A stretch of 64,000 nt of DNA from Pseudomonas anguilliseptica (lineage in GTDB: Bacteria; Pseudomonadota; Gammaproteobacteria; Pseudomonadales; Pseudomonadaceae): assembly GCF_900105355.1 (NCBI RefSeq), contig NZ_FNSC01000001.1, positions 1,860,001-1,924,000 of the forward strand, in the 5' to 3' direction. The notes beneath the pieces are model-generated. The model saw nothing but the letters and a program-made list of their open reading frames with translations, was not told the DNA's origin and did no database searches. This document shows positions 1 to 9,637 of this stretch, in pieces. The translations under genes and the position numbers were made by a program. The first letter of the stretch is position 1. Every line of letters starts with the position of its first letter.

Positions 1-1097
1 TTTTCCGCAATGACCTGCTCGAACTGATCCAGTACAAACCGATCACCGAACAGGTACACGAGCGCCCACTGCTGGTGGTGCCGCCACAGATCAACAAGTT
101 CTACGTATTCGACCTGTCACCGGAAAAAAGTGTGGCGCGCTTCCTGCTGCGCAACGGCATTCAGACCTTCGTGGTGAGCTGGCGCAACCCGACCAAGGCA
201 CACCGCGAGTGGGGCCTGTCGACCTATATCGAGGCGCTGAAAGAAGCCATCGACGTGGTCACTGCCGTCACCGGCAGCAAGGACATCAACATGCTCGGCG
301 CCTGCTCCGGCGGCCTGACCACCACCTCGCTGCTGGGCCATTACGCCGCGCTGGGTGAGAAGAAGGTGCATGCCCTGACCCTGCTGGTCAGCGTGCTGGA
401 TAACCGCCTGGAAACCGATGTGGCGCTGTTCGCCGACGAGAAAAGCCTGGAGCTGGCCAAGCGCCGTTCCTATCAGGCCGGTGTGCTGGAAGGCAGCGAC
501 ATGGCCAAGGTGTTCGCCTGGATGCGCCCCAACGACCTGATCTGGAACTACTGGGTCAACAACTACCTGCTCGGCAACGAGCCACCGGTATTCGACATCC
601 TTTACTGGAACAACGACACCACGCGCCTGCCGGCTGCCCTGCATGGTGAGTTTATCGAGATGTTCCAGTCCAACCCGCTGATCCGCGCGGGCGCACTGGA
701 AGTCTGCGGCACGCCAATTGACCTCAAGCAGGTCACCAGCGACCTCTACTGCGTGGCCGGCACCACCGACCACATTACGCCGTGGGAGTCGTGCTACAAG
801 TCGGCCAACCTGTTCGGTGGCAATGTCGAGTTCGTCCTGTCCAACAGCGGGCATATTCAGAGCATTCTCAACCCGCCGGGCAACCCTAAAGCACGCTACA
901 TGACCAACACCCAGATGCACGCGGACCCGAAAACCTGGCAAGCCAGCTCAACCAAGCACGCCGACTCCTGGTGGCTGCATTGGCAGGTCTGGCTGGGCGA
1001 GCGCTCCGGCGCGCAGAAAAAGGCACCGAGCCAACTGGGCAACAAGAAACATCCGGCCGGCGAAGCAGCCCCCGGCACCTACGTTCACGAACGTTGA
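1..1097 (+). CDS. phaC1: Class II poly(3-hydroxyalkanoate) polymerase PhaC1, 5' part outside window
   Basis: C-terminal 364 residues of a medium-chain-length PHA synthase, which polymerises (R)-3-hydroxyacyl-CoA at the granule surface. The reading frame is open from the first bases, so the gene starts upstream of the window (the family is about 560 residues). The nucleophile sits in a lipase-box-like Gly-Ala-Cys-Ser-Gly-Gly with the Cys codon at 303-305. The Asp of TDHITPW and the His of NSGHIQS, the other two triad residues, follow. The protein is closely similar to the second synthase at 2308-3990. It is the first visible gene of the classic phaC1-phaZ-phaC2-phaD order. Confidence 0.96.
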   Translation, partial: FRNDLLELIQYKPITEQVHERPLLVVPPQINKFYVFDLSPEKSVARFLLRNGIQTFVVSWRNPTKAHREWGLSTYIEALKEAIDVVTAVTGSKDINMLGACSGGLTTTSLLGHYAALGEKKVHALTLLVSVLDNRLETDVALFADEKSLELAKRRSYQAGVLEGSDMAKVFAWMRPNDLIWNYWVNNYLLGNEPPVFDILYWNNDTTRLPAALHGEFIEMFQSNPLIRAGALEVCGTPIDLKQVTSDLYCVAGTTDHITPWESCYKSANLFGGNVEFVLSNSGHIQSILNPPGNPKARYMTNTQMHADPKTWQASSTKHADSWWLHWQVWLGERSGAQKKAPSQLGNKKHPAGEAAPGTYVHER

Positions 1098-1148
1098 TCA
1101 CCTGCGCACTGCGCAATACTGCCTGCGGCACTGGAGGTGTCGCTCGCC

Positions 1149-1220
1149 CACCCGCTCATTGATGCGGGTGAGGCGAACCAGGCTTTGCCCTGGTGTTTCT
1201 GGAAAAGACCCGGAGGGTCT
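1149..1220 (+). other. Three consecutive hairpins between phaC1 and phaZ
   Basis: Three short inverted repeats follow each other in the phaC1-phaZ gap. They are CACCCGC/GCGGGTG (1149-1155 with 1164-1170), ACCAGG/CCTGGT (1177-1182 with 1189-1194) and AGACCC/GGGTCT (1206-1211 with 1215-1220). None is followed by a clear T-run, so a simple intrinsic terminator is not obvious. They could partly attenuate transcription or protect the upstream mRNA. Function is inferred only. Confidence 0.45.
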
Positions 1221-1253
1221 GATCCAGCGCTTTAATTGATAGGGCTTTTGCGC

Positions 1254-2114
1254 ATGTCGCTACCTTTCGTATTCCGTACCATTGAACTGGACGGCCAGAC
1301 CATCCGTACCGCGGTTCGCCCCGGCAACGGCAAGATGACCCCGCTGCTGATCTTTAACGGCATCGGGGCCAACCTGGAGCTGGTCATGCCCTTCGTGCGC
1401 GCTCTGGATCCAGGTCTGGAGGTCATCGCCTTCGACGTGCCTGGCGTTGGTGGTTCCTCCACGCCCAGCACGCCATATCGCTTTCCTGGCCTGGCCAAGC
1501 TCGCCGCACGCATGCTCGATTATCTCGACTACGGTCAGGTCAATGCGATTGGCGTGTCCTGGGGCGGCGCCCTGGCGCAGCAATTCGCCCACGACTACCC
1601 CGAGCGCTGCAAGAAACTGATCCTCGCCGCCACCTCGGCCGGCGCGGTGATGGTACCCGGTAAACCCAAGGTGCTCTGGTGTATGGCCAGCCCGCGGCGT
1701 TATGTGCAGCCGTCCTACGGCGTGCAGATTGCCCCGGAAATCTACGGTGGTGCCTTCCGCCGCGACCCGAAACTGGCGCTGGCACATGCCAGTAAAGTGC
1801 GTTCGGGCGGCAAGATGGGCTACTACTGGCAGCTGTTTGCCGGCCTCGGCTGGACCAGCATCCATTGGCTGCACAAGATCCGCCAACCGACGCTGGTGAT
1901 GGCTGGGGACGACGATCCGCTGATCCCTCTGGTGAATATGCGCCTGCTGGCCTGGCGTATCCCCAACTCCGAGCTGCACGTGATCGACGATGGTCACCTG
2001 TTCCTGGTGACCCGTGCCGAAGCGGTGGCACCGATCATCATGAAATTCCTCGAGGAAGAACGTCAGCGCGCGATTATGCACCCACAGCCCGCGCCAGCCC
2101 GCACGCTCAGCTAA
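1254..2114 (+). CDS. phaZ: Intracellular mcl-PHA depolymerase PhaZ
   Basis: Alpha/beta hydrolase of 286 residues that degrades stored PHA at the granule. The triad is visible at the positions known for the Pseudomonas enzyme: Ser102 in GVSWG, Asp221 in GDDDP and His248 in DDGHL. I chose ATG 1254 (MSLPFVFRT) because homologues start at the equivalent place; an in-frame TTG lies 18 bases upstream. The gene sits between the two synthases, so synthesis and turnover genes are transcribed in the same direction. Confidence 0.95.
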   Translation: MSLPFVFRTIELDGQTIRTAVRPGNGKMTPLLIFNGIGANLELVMPFVRALDPGLEVIAFDVPGVGGSSTPSTPYRFPGLAKLAARMLDYLDYGQVNAIGVSWGGALAQQFAHDYPERCKKLILAATSAGAVMVPGKPKVLWCMASPRRYVQPSYGVQIAPEIYGGAFRRDPKLALAHASKVRSGGKMGYYWQLFAGLGWTSIHWLHKIRQPTLVMAGDDDPLIPLVNMRLLAWRIPNSELHVIDDGHLFLVTRAEAVAPIIMKFLEEERQRAIMHPQPAPARTLS

Positions 2115-2307
2115 CCGCACCTTGGTTGGGCAAAGGCCTCAACTGCACGCTCTGAGACTGTGCCGCAAGCACAGTGCTTGACCCACTTTCGGGCACGTTG
2201 TATTACCTGGGACTTGACGCGCGGCAGTCTGGAACGCCCATGCGCGCGCCTTGGTATAAGCCTTGCTGCTTATCAAGTCTCATGGTTTGACGACGGAGTG
2301 TTGCCCA

Positions 2308-3990
2308 ATGCGAGACCAACCAGCCAAACGCGCCTTGCCGGCGCACAAAAGCGTGATGAACGTGCAAAATGCAGTGGTCGGTCTGCGCGGCCGTGATCTG
2401 CTATCCACCCTGCGCGGCCTGGCCTTGCAGGGGATCAAGCAACCTATTCACAGCGCCCGGCATGTTGCTGCGCTAGGCGGCCAACTGGGTCGCGTGTTGA
2501 TGGGCGACAAGCCGTTCAAAGTCAACTCGCAAGACCCGCGCTTCGCCGATCCCACCTGGCGAGACAATCCGATCTACAGCCGCAGCCTGCAAGCCTACCT
2601 GGCTTGCCAGAAGCAGCTGAACAGCTGGATCGATGAGAGCAATCTGGACGCCGATAACCGCGCCCGCGCGCGCTTTGTCGCCACCCTGCTGGGCGACGCA
2701 CTGGCGCCCAGCAACACCCTGCTCAACCCGCAGGTGATCAAGGAACTGTTCAACAGCGGCGGCAGCAGTCTGCTCAAAGGTGTGACGCATCTATTCGATG
2801 ATCTGGTGAACAACGACGGCATGCCCAGCCAGGTCAGCAAACACGCCTTCGAAGTCGGCCGCAACCTGGCCACCACCCCAGGCGCGGTGGTGTTTCGCAG
2901 CGAGTTGCTGGAACTGATCCAGTACAAGCCGATGAGCGAAAAGCAGTACACCAAACCGCTGCTGATCGTGCCGCCGCAAATCAACAAGTTTTATATCTTC
3001 GACCTCTCCAACGAGAAGAGCTTCGCCCAGTACGCACTAGAAGGCGGCCTGCAGACCTTCGTCATCAGCTGGCGCAACCCTGACCCGCGGCACCGCGAGT
3101 GGGGCCTGTCGAGCTACGTGGAAGCGCTGGAAGTCGCCATCGATGCCTGCCGTGAAATCACCGGCAGCAAGGACGTCAACCTCCTCGGCGCCTGCGCCGG
3201 CGGCCTGACCATCGCCGCGCTGCAAGGGCATCTGCAAGCCAAACGTCAGCTGCGCAAAGTGGCCAGCGCCACCTATATGGTCAGCCTGCTGGACAGCCAG
3301 ATCGACAGCCCGGCCATGCTGTTTGCTGACGAGCTGACCCTCGAGGCCGCCAAGCGCCGCTCCTACCAGCAAGGCGTGCTGGATGGACGCGACATGGCGC
3401 GAGTGTTCGCCTGGATGCGCCCCAACGATCTGATCTGGAACTACTGGGTCAACAACTACCTGCTCGGCAAGCAGCCACCGGCCTTTGACATTCTCTACTG
3501 GAACAACGACAACACCCGTCTGCCGGCCGCCCTGCATGGCGACCTGATCGACTTCTTCAAGCACAACCCGCTGACTCACCCGCGCGGCCTGGAAGTCTGC
3601 GGCACACCGGTCGATCTGCAGAAGGTCACGGTCGACAGCTTCAGCGTCGCCGGAATCAACGACCACATCACCCCCTGGGATGCGGTGTACCGCTCGACCC
3701 TGCTGCTGGGCGGTGACCGGCGCTTTATTCTGTCCAACAGCGGGCACATCCAGAGCATTCTCAACCCACCGGGTAATCCGAAATCCAATTACCTGGAGAA
3801 CCCCAAACTCACTGGCGACCCGCGCGCCTGGTACCACGACGCCGAACATGTGCAGGGCAGCTGGTGGCCAGTGTGGCTGAACTGGATGCAGGAGCGTTCT
3901 GGCGAGCAAAAGGACACCCTAATGGCCCTGGGCAACCAGAACTACCCGGTCATGGAAGCCGCGCCCGGCACCTATGTGCATGTGCGCTAA
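2308..3990 (+). CDS. phaC2: Class II poly(3-hydroxyalkanoate) polymerase PhaC2
   Basis: Full-length 560-residue mcl-PHA synthase. It has the N-terminal PhaC domain, then an alpha/beta-hydrolase fold with the nucleophile in Gly-Ala-Cys-Ala-Gly-Gly, an Asp in NDHITPW and a His in NSGHIQS. ATG 2308 is preceded by CGGAGTG about ten bases upstream and gives the N-terminus MRDQPAKRALP typical of PhaC2; the upstream in-frame start would add 15 unsupported residues. The 193-base gap from phaZ may hold a separate promoter, but I see no convincing consensus. Confidence 0.96.
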   Translation: MRDQPAKRALPAHKSVMNVQNAVVGLRGRDLLSTLRGLALQGIKQPIHSARHVAALGGQLGRVLMGDKPFKVNSQDPRFADPTWRDNPIYSRSLQAYLACQKQLNSWIDESNLDADNRARARFVATLLGDALAPSNTLLNPQVIKELFNSGGSSLLKGVTHLFDDLVNNDGMPSQVSKHAFEVGRNLATTPGAVVFRSELLELIQYKPMSEKQYTKPLLIVPPQINKFYIFDLSNEKSFAQYALEGGLQTFVISWRNPDPRHREWGLSSYVEALEVAIDACREITGSKDVNLLGACAGGLTIAALQGHLQAKRQLRKVASATYMVSLLDSQIDSPAMLFADELTLEAAKRRSYQQGVLDGRDMARVFAWMRPNDLIWNYWVNNYLLGKQPPAFDILYWNNDNTRLPAALHGDLIDFFKHNPLTHPRGLEVCGTPVDLQKVTVDSFSVAGINDHITPWDAVYRSTLLLGGDRRFILSNSGHIQSILNPPGNPKSNYLENPKLTGDPRAWYHDAEHVQGSWWPVWLNWMQERSGEQKDTLMALGNQNYPVMEAAPGTYVHVR

Positions 3991-4077
3991 AACACCCAGC
4001 CACGCATGATCAGACTGGCCGCAAGCCATTGCGGCCAGGTATCGTCAGCCGTCCCGCGGCCAGAATAAGAAGACCGG

Positions 4078-4692
4078 ATGAAAACCCGCGACAGAATCCT
4101 TGAATGCGCCCTGCTGCTGTTCAACCAGAAGGGCGAACCGAATGTCTCCACCCTGGAAATCGCCAACGAACTGGGCATCAGTCCGGGCAATCTGTACTAC
4201 CACTTTCACGGCAAGGAACCGCTGATCCTCGGTTTGTTCGAGCGCTTTCAGGCGGAACTCGCGCCACTGCTCTCACCGCCCGAAGACGTGCAGCTGGATG
4301 TGGAGGATTACTGGCTGTTTCTGCACCTGATTGTCGAACGCCTGGCGCACTACCGCTTCCTGTTCCAGGACCTGTCCAACCTGACCAGCCGCCTGCCAAA
4401 ACTGGAACGTGGCATGCGTCACTGGCTCAACAACCTCAAACGCGCACTGGCCGAACTGCTTGCACAACTGCAACTCGATGGCCAGTTGCAAAGCGATACC
4501 CAGTCACTGGGCCAACTGGTCGAGCAGATCACCCTGACCCTGCTCTTCTCCCTGGATTACCAACGCATCATCGGCCGCGAAGGCGAGAGTCGCCTGGTGG
4601 TCTATCAGGTGATGATGCTGGTGGCTCCGCACCTGGCTGAAGAATCGCGCTACGCTGCCGAACACCTGGCGCAGCGCTATCTGGAAGATTAA
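4078..4692 (+). CDS. phaD: TetR-family PHA cluster activator PhaD
   Basis: TetR-type regulator of 204 residues. The N-terminal helix-turn-helix (TRDRILECA through LEIANELGISPGNLYYHFHGKEPL, about residues 2-48) is clear, and the C-terminal half is the PhaD-type ligand domain. In Pseudomonas PhaD activates the phaC1 and phaI promoters, with acyl-CoA the likely effector (family knowledge). It follows phaC2 by 87 bases and ends against a terminator shared with the convergent phaF gene. Confidence 0.93.
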   Translation: MKTRDRILECALLLFNQKGEPNVSTLEIANELGISPGNLYYHFHGKEPLILGLFERFQAELAPLLSPPEDVQLDVEDYWLFLHLIVERLAHYRFLFQDLSNLTSRLPKLERGMRHWLNNLKRALAELLAQLQLDGQLQSDTQSLGQLVEQITLTLLFSLDYQRIIGREGESRLVVYQVMMLVAPHLAEESRYAAEHLAQRYLED

Positions 4693-4704
4693 CCCACACG
4701 CCTA

Positions 4705-4741
4705 AACGCAAACACCCGGCACTAGGCCGGGCGTTTGCGTT
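4705..4741. terminator. Bidirectional intrinsic terminator between phaD and phaF
   Basis: A 16-bp stem with one mismatch pairs 4705-4720 with 4726-4741 around a five-base loop. The outer part is A/T-rich on both sides (AACGCAAAC and GTTTGCGTT). It lies in the short gap between the convergent genes phaD and phaF and can stop transcription from both sides. Confidence 0.8.
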
Positions 4742-4755
4742 GACTGCTACGCGTC

Positions 4756-5490
4756 TTACGACTGGGCGGCAGGTGTCACGGGTGCAGCAGGTGCAGCGGC
4801 CGGCGCAGGCGCAGCAGCTACCGGAGCAGCAGCGGGTTTGGCAACTGCAGGCTTGGCAGCAGCTGGCTTGGCTGCAGGTTTCGCCACTGGTTTGGCTGCA
4901 GGCTTAGCGGCTGCTTTAGCAGCAGGTTTCGCCGCTGGTTTGGCTGCAGCCTTGACGGCCGGTTTAGCCGCTGGCTTGGCTGCTGCTTTAGCGGCCGGCT
5001 TAGCTGCTGGCTTAGCAGCAGGTTTGGCCGCTACTTTCTTCACCGCAGGCTTTACCGACTTGACCGAAACACCGGTCAGTTGCTCGATCTGCTTGGTCAG
5101 GCTTTCAACTTTGGCGTTGAGCGCTTTCACTTCATTGCGGCTCGGTACACCAAGACGCGAAATGGCATTGTTCAGACGCTTGTCGAAGGCTTCTTCCAGC
5201 TCGCCCCACTTGCCAATAGCCTTGTCTTTGACTTCATCAACTTTCGATTTGGCAGTGTCCACTTTCGAACCCACAGTGGACTTCACTGCGCCAACTTGCT
5301 TGTCGACTTCGGTCTTGGCTTGCTTCTCAGCTTTCTCGCCATCCTTGACCAGCGTGTCGAACAGCTTGTTGCCGTCCTTGCTGACCTTGGAGTAGGCACC
5401 CAAACCAGCCAACCAGATCTGACGCGAGTATTTTTCTACTTCGCCGATCCAGGAAGTGGTTTGCTTTTCGGTTTTCTTTTTGACAGCCAT
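4756..5490 (-). CDS. phaF: PHA granule-associated phasin PhaF with histone-like tail
   Basis: 244-residue two-domain phasin. The N-terminal half (to about residue 145) is the amphipathic phasin domain that coats granules, with predicted coiled coil. The C-terminal 100 residues are Lys/Ala/Pro-rich AAKPAA-type repeats resembling histone H1, known in Pseudomonas to bind DNA and spread granules at division. The start has a strong AAGGAGAG ribosome site that overlaps the phaI stop, so translation is probably coupled. The repeat DNA is a likely site of length variation. Confidence 0.95.
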   Translation of the reverse strand: MAVKKKTEKQTTSWIGEVEKYSRQIWLAGLGAYSKVSKDGNKLFDTLVKDGEKAEKQAKTEVDKQVGAVKSTVGSKVDTAKSKVDEVKDKAIGKWGELEEAFDKRLNNAISRLGVPSRNEVKALNAKVESLTKQIEQLTGVSVKSVKPAVKKVAAKPAAKPAAKPAAKAAAKPAAKPAVKAAAKPAAKPAAKAAAKPAAKPVAKPAAKPAAAKPAVAKPAAAPVAAAPAPAAAPAAPVTPAAQS

Positions 5491-5500
5491 CCTGCTCTCC

Positions 5501-5941
5501 TTACTTGGTACGCGCGACGTGCTCGAGCAACGCGCTCAGCTCATCCAGCTTAGCAGAGAGTGCTTCAACATCCTGCTTGGACGGGATACCAATGCGGTTC
5601 AGGGCGCTGGCAACACGGTTGTCGAAGGCTTTCTCGATCTTGTCGAGCTGCACTTCAAACTTGCCTTTCACGCTGCTGACGTTGCTGGTGACAGTGCTCT
5701 TAACGCTGTCGATCTGGCTGCTGGCTGCTTCAACTTGTTCGTTGACCAGTTTTTTGCCTTGCTTTTCAACACCTTCGCCGCTCTTCACGAGTTCTTTGAA
5801 GTACTCGGAACCTTCCTGACCGGCTTTGGCGTATGCGCCCAGACCAGCCAGCCAGATTTTGCGGGCATAAACTTTTGCGTCGCTCAGCACGCTGCTGGGG
5901 TCTTCAACGACGGCTTTCTTTTTAACGGCAACTTTCGACAT
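5501..5941 (-). CDS. phaI: PHA granule-associated phasin PhaI
   Basis: 146-residue phasin related to the N-terminal half of PhaF (shared KIWLAGLGAYAK-type block), without the basic tail. I chose ATG 5941 (MSKVAVKKK) because GAGGTG lies about six bases upstream and homologues start here; an in-frame ATG four codons earlier is less likely. It is the first gene of the phaI-phaF unit, divergent in function from and convergent in direction with phaC1-Z-C2-D. Confidence 0.94.
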   Translation of the reverse strand: MSKVAVKKKAVVEDPSSVLSDAKVYARKIWLAGLGAYAKAGQEGSEYFKELVKSGEGVEKQGKKLVNEQVEAASSQIDSVKSTVTSNVSSVKGKFEVQLDKIEKAFDNRVASALNRIGIPSKQDVEALSAKLDELSALLEHVARTK

Positions 5942-6040
5942 GGTGCACCTCACTCTAAGTGTTTCGAGGAAACGCCCACGGAATGCAGGCTTAGGAGCAC
6001 GGTATCGATGAAAATTAGAAACCGCATACTAAGCGTAAGA

Positions 6041-6063
6041 AAAAACTGCCTGGAGCAGTTTTT
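6041..6063. terminator. Hairpin with A/T flanks downstream of the PHA-system protein
   Basis: AAAAACTGC at 6041-6049 pairs with GCAGTTTTT at 6055-6063 around a five-base loop. Read on the minus strand it lies downstream of the gene at 6144-6422 and ends in a T-run, so it probably terminates that transcript before the phaI promoter region. Confidence 0.65.
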
Positions 6064-6143
6064 AACGTCGCGCAGCGACGGCCCGAAGAATGACTGACAA
6101 AGATAGCCGCCCATAAAATTTCCAAGGGCCGTCAGGCAACACC

Positions 6144-6422
6144 TTATGCCTGCAGATTTTTGTCCAGCACCTCTTCGATTTCGCGTTTGATGCTGCCGCT
6201 CATCGCCGACAACAACAGTCCAAGGCTGAGCTGTACGCGCACACTGTGGTCATGCACCTCAATACGCCCATCTGCGCCGCTGCGCTTGAACTCCAGCGTG
6301 TCGCCATTCCAGCGGTAGCGTACGTCGTATTCGCGAGCAAGGCGCTCGGCCAGTTGCTCGGCTTTTTCTCGGGCGACTTCGCGCCCCAGGGTGTGAGGAC
6401 GTTCTACGGTGATCTTGGCCAT
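6144..6422 (-). CDS. Polyhydroxyalkanoic acid system family protein
   Basis: 92-residue protein matching the small family found beside PHA genes (PHA granule regulator-like, PF09650 type). It starts MAKITVERPHTLG, has a central amphipathic region and a C-terminal helix. Its role is unproven; association with granules is inferred from family and context. A ribosome site (GAGGAG) lies eight bases before the ATG. It is transcribed in the same direction as phaI-phaF but separated by a terminator. Confidence 0.88.
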   Translation of the reverse strand: MAKITVERPHTLGREVAREKAEQLAERLAREYDVRYRWNGDTLEFKRSGADGRIEVHDHSVRVQLSLGLLLSAMSGSIKREIEEVLDKNLQA

Positions 6423-6487
6423 GGCATTTCTCCTCGCCAGTTAACTGCGACCTTAGGTCGCGAGACTATAGCAAGCTGCGCGGGTGC

Positions 6488-6504
6488 AAAGCCTTCGGGC
6501 TTTT
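6488..6504. other. UUCG-tetraloop hairpin in the gap before ubiE
   Basis: AAAGCC-TTCG-GGCTTT at 6488-6503 is a compact hairpin with the stabilising TTCG loop, followed by one more T. It lies in the divergent gap between the PHA-system gene and ubiE. It may block stray transcription or sit in a leader; nothing else supports a role. Confidence 0.35.
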
Positions 6505-6596
6505 ACTTGCGCGCGTGGCTTGAAGCCTAGGGCTGCTTTTAGGTTTAGAATGGCCGCCACTTTAGATGCAGCCTCTGTGTTTTAGGAAAGGCCACG

Positions 6597-7367
6597 ATGA
6601 ACGATCCTCGCAAGAGCAGCGACAGCGAACCCACCACGCACTTTGGTTTCCAGAGCGTGCCGGAAAGCCAGAAGGCGGAAAAAGTCGCCGAGGTCTTTCA
6701 CTCGGTCGCGGCCAAGTACGACCTGATGAACGACGTGTTGTCTGGCGGCATGCACCGTTTGTGGAAGCGCTTCACCATCGAACTGTCTGGCGTACGCAGC
6801 GGCAACCGGGTGCTGGATATCGCGGGAGGTACGGGCGATCTGACCCGCAAGTTTTCCAGCCTGGTCGGCCCGACTGGCGAAGTGGTGCTGGCCGACATCA
6901 ACGAATCGATGCTGCGCGTCGGCCGTGATCGTCTGCTCGACAAGGGCGTGGCAGGCAACGTCAGCTTCGTCCAGGCCGACGCGGAGAAGCTGCCGTTCCC
7001 GGATAACCACTTCGACGTGGTGACCATCGCCTTTGGCCTGCGCAACGTGACGCATAAAGAAGATGCCATCCGCTCGATGCTGCGCGTACTCAAGCCCGGC
7101 GGCCGCCTGCTGATCCTGGAGTTCTCCAAGCCATCCAGCCCGCTGCTGTCAAAGTTCTACGATGCCTACTCGTTCAAGTTCATGCCGCTGGCCGGCAAGC
7201 TGATCACCAACGACGCCGAAAGCTACCGCTACCTGGCCGAGTCGATCCGCATGCACCCAGATCAGGACACTCTCAAGGCGATGATGGTTGAAGCCGGCTT
7301 CGAGCGTGTGACCTTCCATAACATGACCGGCGGCATCGTCGCCCTGCACCGCGGCATCAAGCCCTGA
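6597..7367 (+). CDS. ubiE: Ubiquinone/menaquinone C-methyltransferase UbiE
   Basis: 256-residue SAM-dependent methyltransferase that C-methylates the benzoquinol ring in ubiquinone synthesis. It shows the family [12 protein letters not shown] start, the SAM-binding motif [11 protein letters not shown] (about residues 76-86), and the C-terminal [15 protein letters not shown] 6597 follows AGGAAAGG. Its stop overlaps the ubiJ start (TGATG), so the three ubi genes form a coupled unit. Confidence 0.96.
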   Translation: MNDPRKSSDSEPTTHFGFQSVPESQKAEKVAEVFHSVAAKYDLMNDVLSGGMHRLWKRFTIELSGVRSGNRVLDIAGGTGDLTRKFSSLVGPTGEVVLADINESMLRVGRDRLLDKGVAGNVSFVQADAEKLPFPDNHFDVVTIAFGLRNVTHKEDAIRSMLRVLKPGGRLLILEFSKPSSPLLSKFYDAYSFKFMPLAGKLITNDAESYRYLAESIRMHPDQDTLKAMMVEAGFERVTFHNMTGGIVALHRGIKP

Positions 7368-7984
7368 TGTTACTCACCGGGCTGCTGGCCGGCGTCGAGC
7401 TCGGCCTCAATCGCGTATTGGCCATGGACAGCACGGCGCTGCCACGCCTGTCGCGCTTGAGTGGCAAAGTGATTACCGTGGAATGCGCCGCGCCAAACCT
7501 GCAGCTATTTATTCTGCCCAGTGCCAGCGGCCTGCAACTGGCTGCGCAATGGGCCGGCGAAGCCGATTGTCACTTGCGCGCCCCCGCCGCCAGCCTGTTG
7601 CGCCTGGCCCTGAGCCGCGACAAGACCAGCATCCTGCACAGCCCTGACGTCAGTCTGGATGGCGACAGCGCCGCCCTGCTGGAGCTGGCCGGAATCCTTC
7701 AGGACCTTGAGCTGGACTGGGAGTACGAGCTGTCGCACTGGCTCGGCCCGGTCGGCAGCCAGCTGCTCGGCGGCCATCTGCGCAGCCGGGTGAACTGGAG
7801 CAGCCAGGCTCTCGACAGCCTGCGCCTGAACCTGGCCGATTACCTCAGTGAAGAATCCCGCAGCCTGGTAGGCCAGCGCGAAGCCGATGCGCGCTTCGCC
7901 GAACTGGACCACCTCAAGCTGTCCCTTGATCGACTCGACGCGCGCATCGAGCGCCTCGCCCAACGCCATAAGCCCATCGCATGA
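7367..7984 (+). CDS. ubiJ: Ubiquinone biosynthesis accessory factor UbiJ
   Basis: 205-residue protein with an N-terminal SCP2 lipid-binding domain (about residues 20-110) and a C-terminal helical or coiled-coil stretch ending in [14 protein letters not shown]. UbiJ is part of the cytosolic Ubi metabolon and binds hydrophobic ubiquinone intermediates (family knowledge). Overlapping ATGs link it to ubiE before and ubiB after, which strongly supports the assignment despite low primary sequence conservation of the family. Confidence 0.9.
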   Translation: MLLTGLLAGVELGLNRVLAMDSTALPRLSRLSGKVITVECAAPNLQLFILPSASGLQLAAQWAGEADCHLRAPAASLLRLALSRDKTSILHSPDVSLDGDSAALLELAGILQDLELDWEYELSHWLGPVGSQLLGGHLRSRVNWSSQALDSLRLNLADYLSEESRSLVGQREADARFAELDHLKLSLDRLDARIERLAQRHKPIA

Positions 7985-9570
7985 AGCTGCTTGCCGTTCG
8001 TCGCCTGTTGCGTATCCAGCGCGTAGTCATTCGCTACCAGCTGGACGACCTGTTGTTCGCCCTGCCGCTGCCTTTCTGGGCGAGAGTCCTGCGCTATGTA
8101 CTGCCCTGGCGCTGGCTGCCGCGCCGCGACCTGCTACTGTCGCGCGGCGCACGTCTGCGCCTGGCTCTGGAAGAGCTGGGGCCGATCTTTATCAAGTTCG
8201 GCCAGCTGCTTTCCACCCGCCGCGACCTGCTGCCCAGCGATATCGCCGATGAGCTGGCCAAGCTGCAGGATCAGGTACCGCCCTTCGATCCGGCCAAGGC
8301 GCTGGCGCTGATCGAATCGCAGCTGGGTGCCAAGGTCGGTGAAGTCTTTGCCCGCTTTGACACGCAACCGCTGGCCTCGGCCTCCGTCGCCCAGGTACAT
8401 GCCGCGCAACTGAAAAGCGGCGAAGAAGTGGTGGTCAAAGTCATCCGCCCAGGCCTCAAACCAGTCATCGAACAGGACATCGCCTGGCTATTTCTGCTGG
8501 CCAAACTGGCGGAGAAATCTTCCGCCGATGCCCGCCGCCTGCGCCCGGTGGAAGTGGTCAGCGATTACGAAAAAACCATTTACGACGAACTCGATCTGCT
8601 GCGCGAAGCTGCAAATGCCAGCCAGCTGCGGCGCAACTTCGAAGGCTCGCCGCTGCTCTATGTGCCGCAGGTGTATTGGGATTATTGCCGGCCGAAAGTG
8701 CTAGTGATGGAGCGCATCTACGGCATCCAGGTTACCGACCTGGAAACCCTGGCCGATCAGCGCACCGACATGAAACTGCTGGCCGAGCGCGGCGTGGAAA
8801 TCTTCTTCACCCAGGTGTTTCGCGACAGCTTCTTCCACGCCGACATGCACCCCGGCAATATCTTCGTCAGCACGCGCACGCCGTGGAACCCGCAGTACAT
8901 TGCCATCGACTGCGGCATCATCGGCAGCCTCACCGCCGAAGATCAGGACTACCTGGCGCGCAACCTGATCGCCTTCTTCAAGCGCGATTACCGCCGCGTG
9001 GCGCAGCTGCACATCGATTCCGGCTGGGTGCCAGCAGAAACCAAAATCAATGACTTCGAAGCGGCGATCCGCACCGTGTGCGAGCCGATCTTCGAAAAGC
9101 CACTGAAGGACATCTCCTTCGGCCAGGTGCTGTTGCGTCTGTTCCAGACCGCGCGGCGCTTCAATATGGAAGTGCAACCGCAGCTGGTACTGCTGCAGAA
9201 AACCCTGCTGAATATCGAAGGCCTGGGCCGCCAGTTGTACCCGGATCTGGATCTGTGGAGCACCGCACAGCCGTTCCTCGAGCGCTGGATGCGTGAGCGC
9301 ATCAGCCCGCTGCAGCTGCTGCGCAACCTGCAGCTGCAGGCCGAGCAGGTGCCGCACCTGTCGCAAATTGCCCGCGAAACCCTCGAACGCCTCAACCAGC
9401 AGCCGGCCAGCCGCCAGGAACAGCCCGTCACGCGTCGCCAATGGCCTGCACGCTTGCTTGGCGCAGCACTGATCGGCGGAGCCGCTACTCAGGGCCTGGT
9501 GCTGAGCCTGATCGCCTGGCCCAGCTGGCTGATGCTGGCGGGCGGCCTCTATCTAGTGCTGCGCCGATAG
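7981..9570 (+). CDS. ubiB: Ubiquinone biosynthesis kinase-like protein UbiB
   Basis: 529-residue member of the ABC1/ADCK atypical kinase family. Visible are the KxGQ element ([10 protein letters not shown], about residues 70-79), the Ala-rich loop [11 protein letters not shown], the VVKVIRPG lysine, the catalytic [10 protein letters not shown] and the DCGIIG metal-binding loop. The last 40 residues hold two hydrophobic segments that anchor it in the inner membrane. It probably uses ATP hydrolysis to help deliver lipid precursors. The ATG overlaps the ubiJ stop (ATGA). Confidence 0.96.
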   Translation: MKLLAVRRLLRIQRVVIRYQLDDLLFALPLPFWARVLRYVLPWRWLPRRDLLLSRGARLRLALEELGPIFIKFGQLLSTRRDLLPSDIADELAKLQDQVPPFDPAKALALIESQLGAKVGEVFARFDTQPLASASVAQVHAAQLKSGEEVVVKVIRPGLKPVIEQDIAWLFLLAKLAEKSSADARRLRPVEVVSDYEKTIYDELDLLREAANASQLRRNFEGSPLLYVPQVYWDYCRPKVLVMERIYGIQVTDLETLADQRTDMKLLAERGVEIFFTQVFRDSFFHADMHPGNIFVSTRTPWNPQYIAIDCGIIGSLTAEDQDYLARNLIAFFKRDYRRVAQLHIDSGWVPAETKINDFEAAIRTVCEPIFEKPLKDISFGQVLLRLFQTARRFNMEVQPQLVLLQKTLLNIEGLGRQLYPDLDLWSTAQPFLERWMRERISPLQLLRNLQLQAEQVPHLSQIARETLERLNQQPASRQEQPVTRRQWPARLLGAALIGGAATQGLVLSLIAWPSWLMLAGGLYLVLRR

Positions 9571-9637
9571 CCACACCGGGTATGCACTGGCACACTAGCT
9601 TTCTGAATTAGACAGCCCGAGATGGGCGGAACTTGCA

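Noticed and set aside
117..941. Long open frame opposite phaC1
   Set aside because: High G+C shadow of the synthase; composition and lack of motifs show the plus-strand gene is real.
2214..2260. Sigma-70 promoter for phaC2
   Set aside because: TTGACG and TATAAG occur but not at an acceptable spacing.
4838..5395. Open frame of Ala/Gly-Leu repeats opposite phaF
   Set aside because: It is the reverse of the phaF AAKPAA repeats, not a gene.
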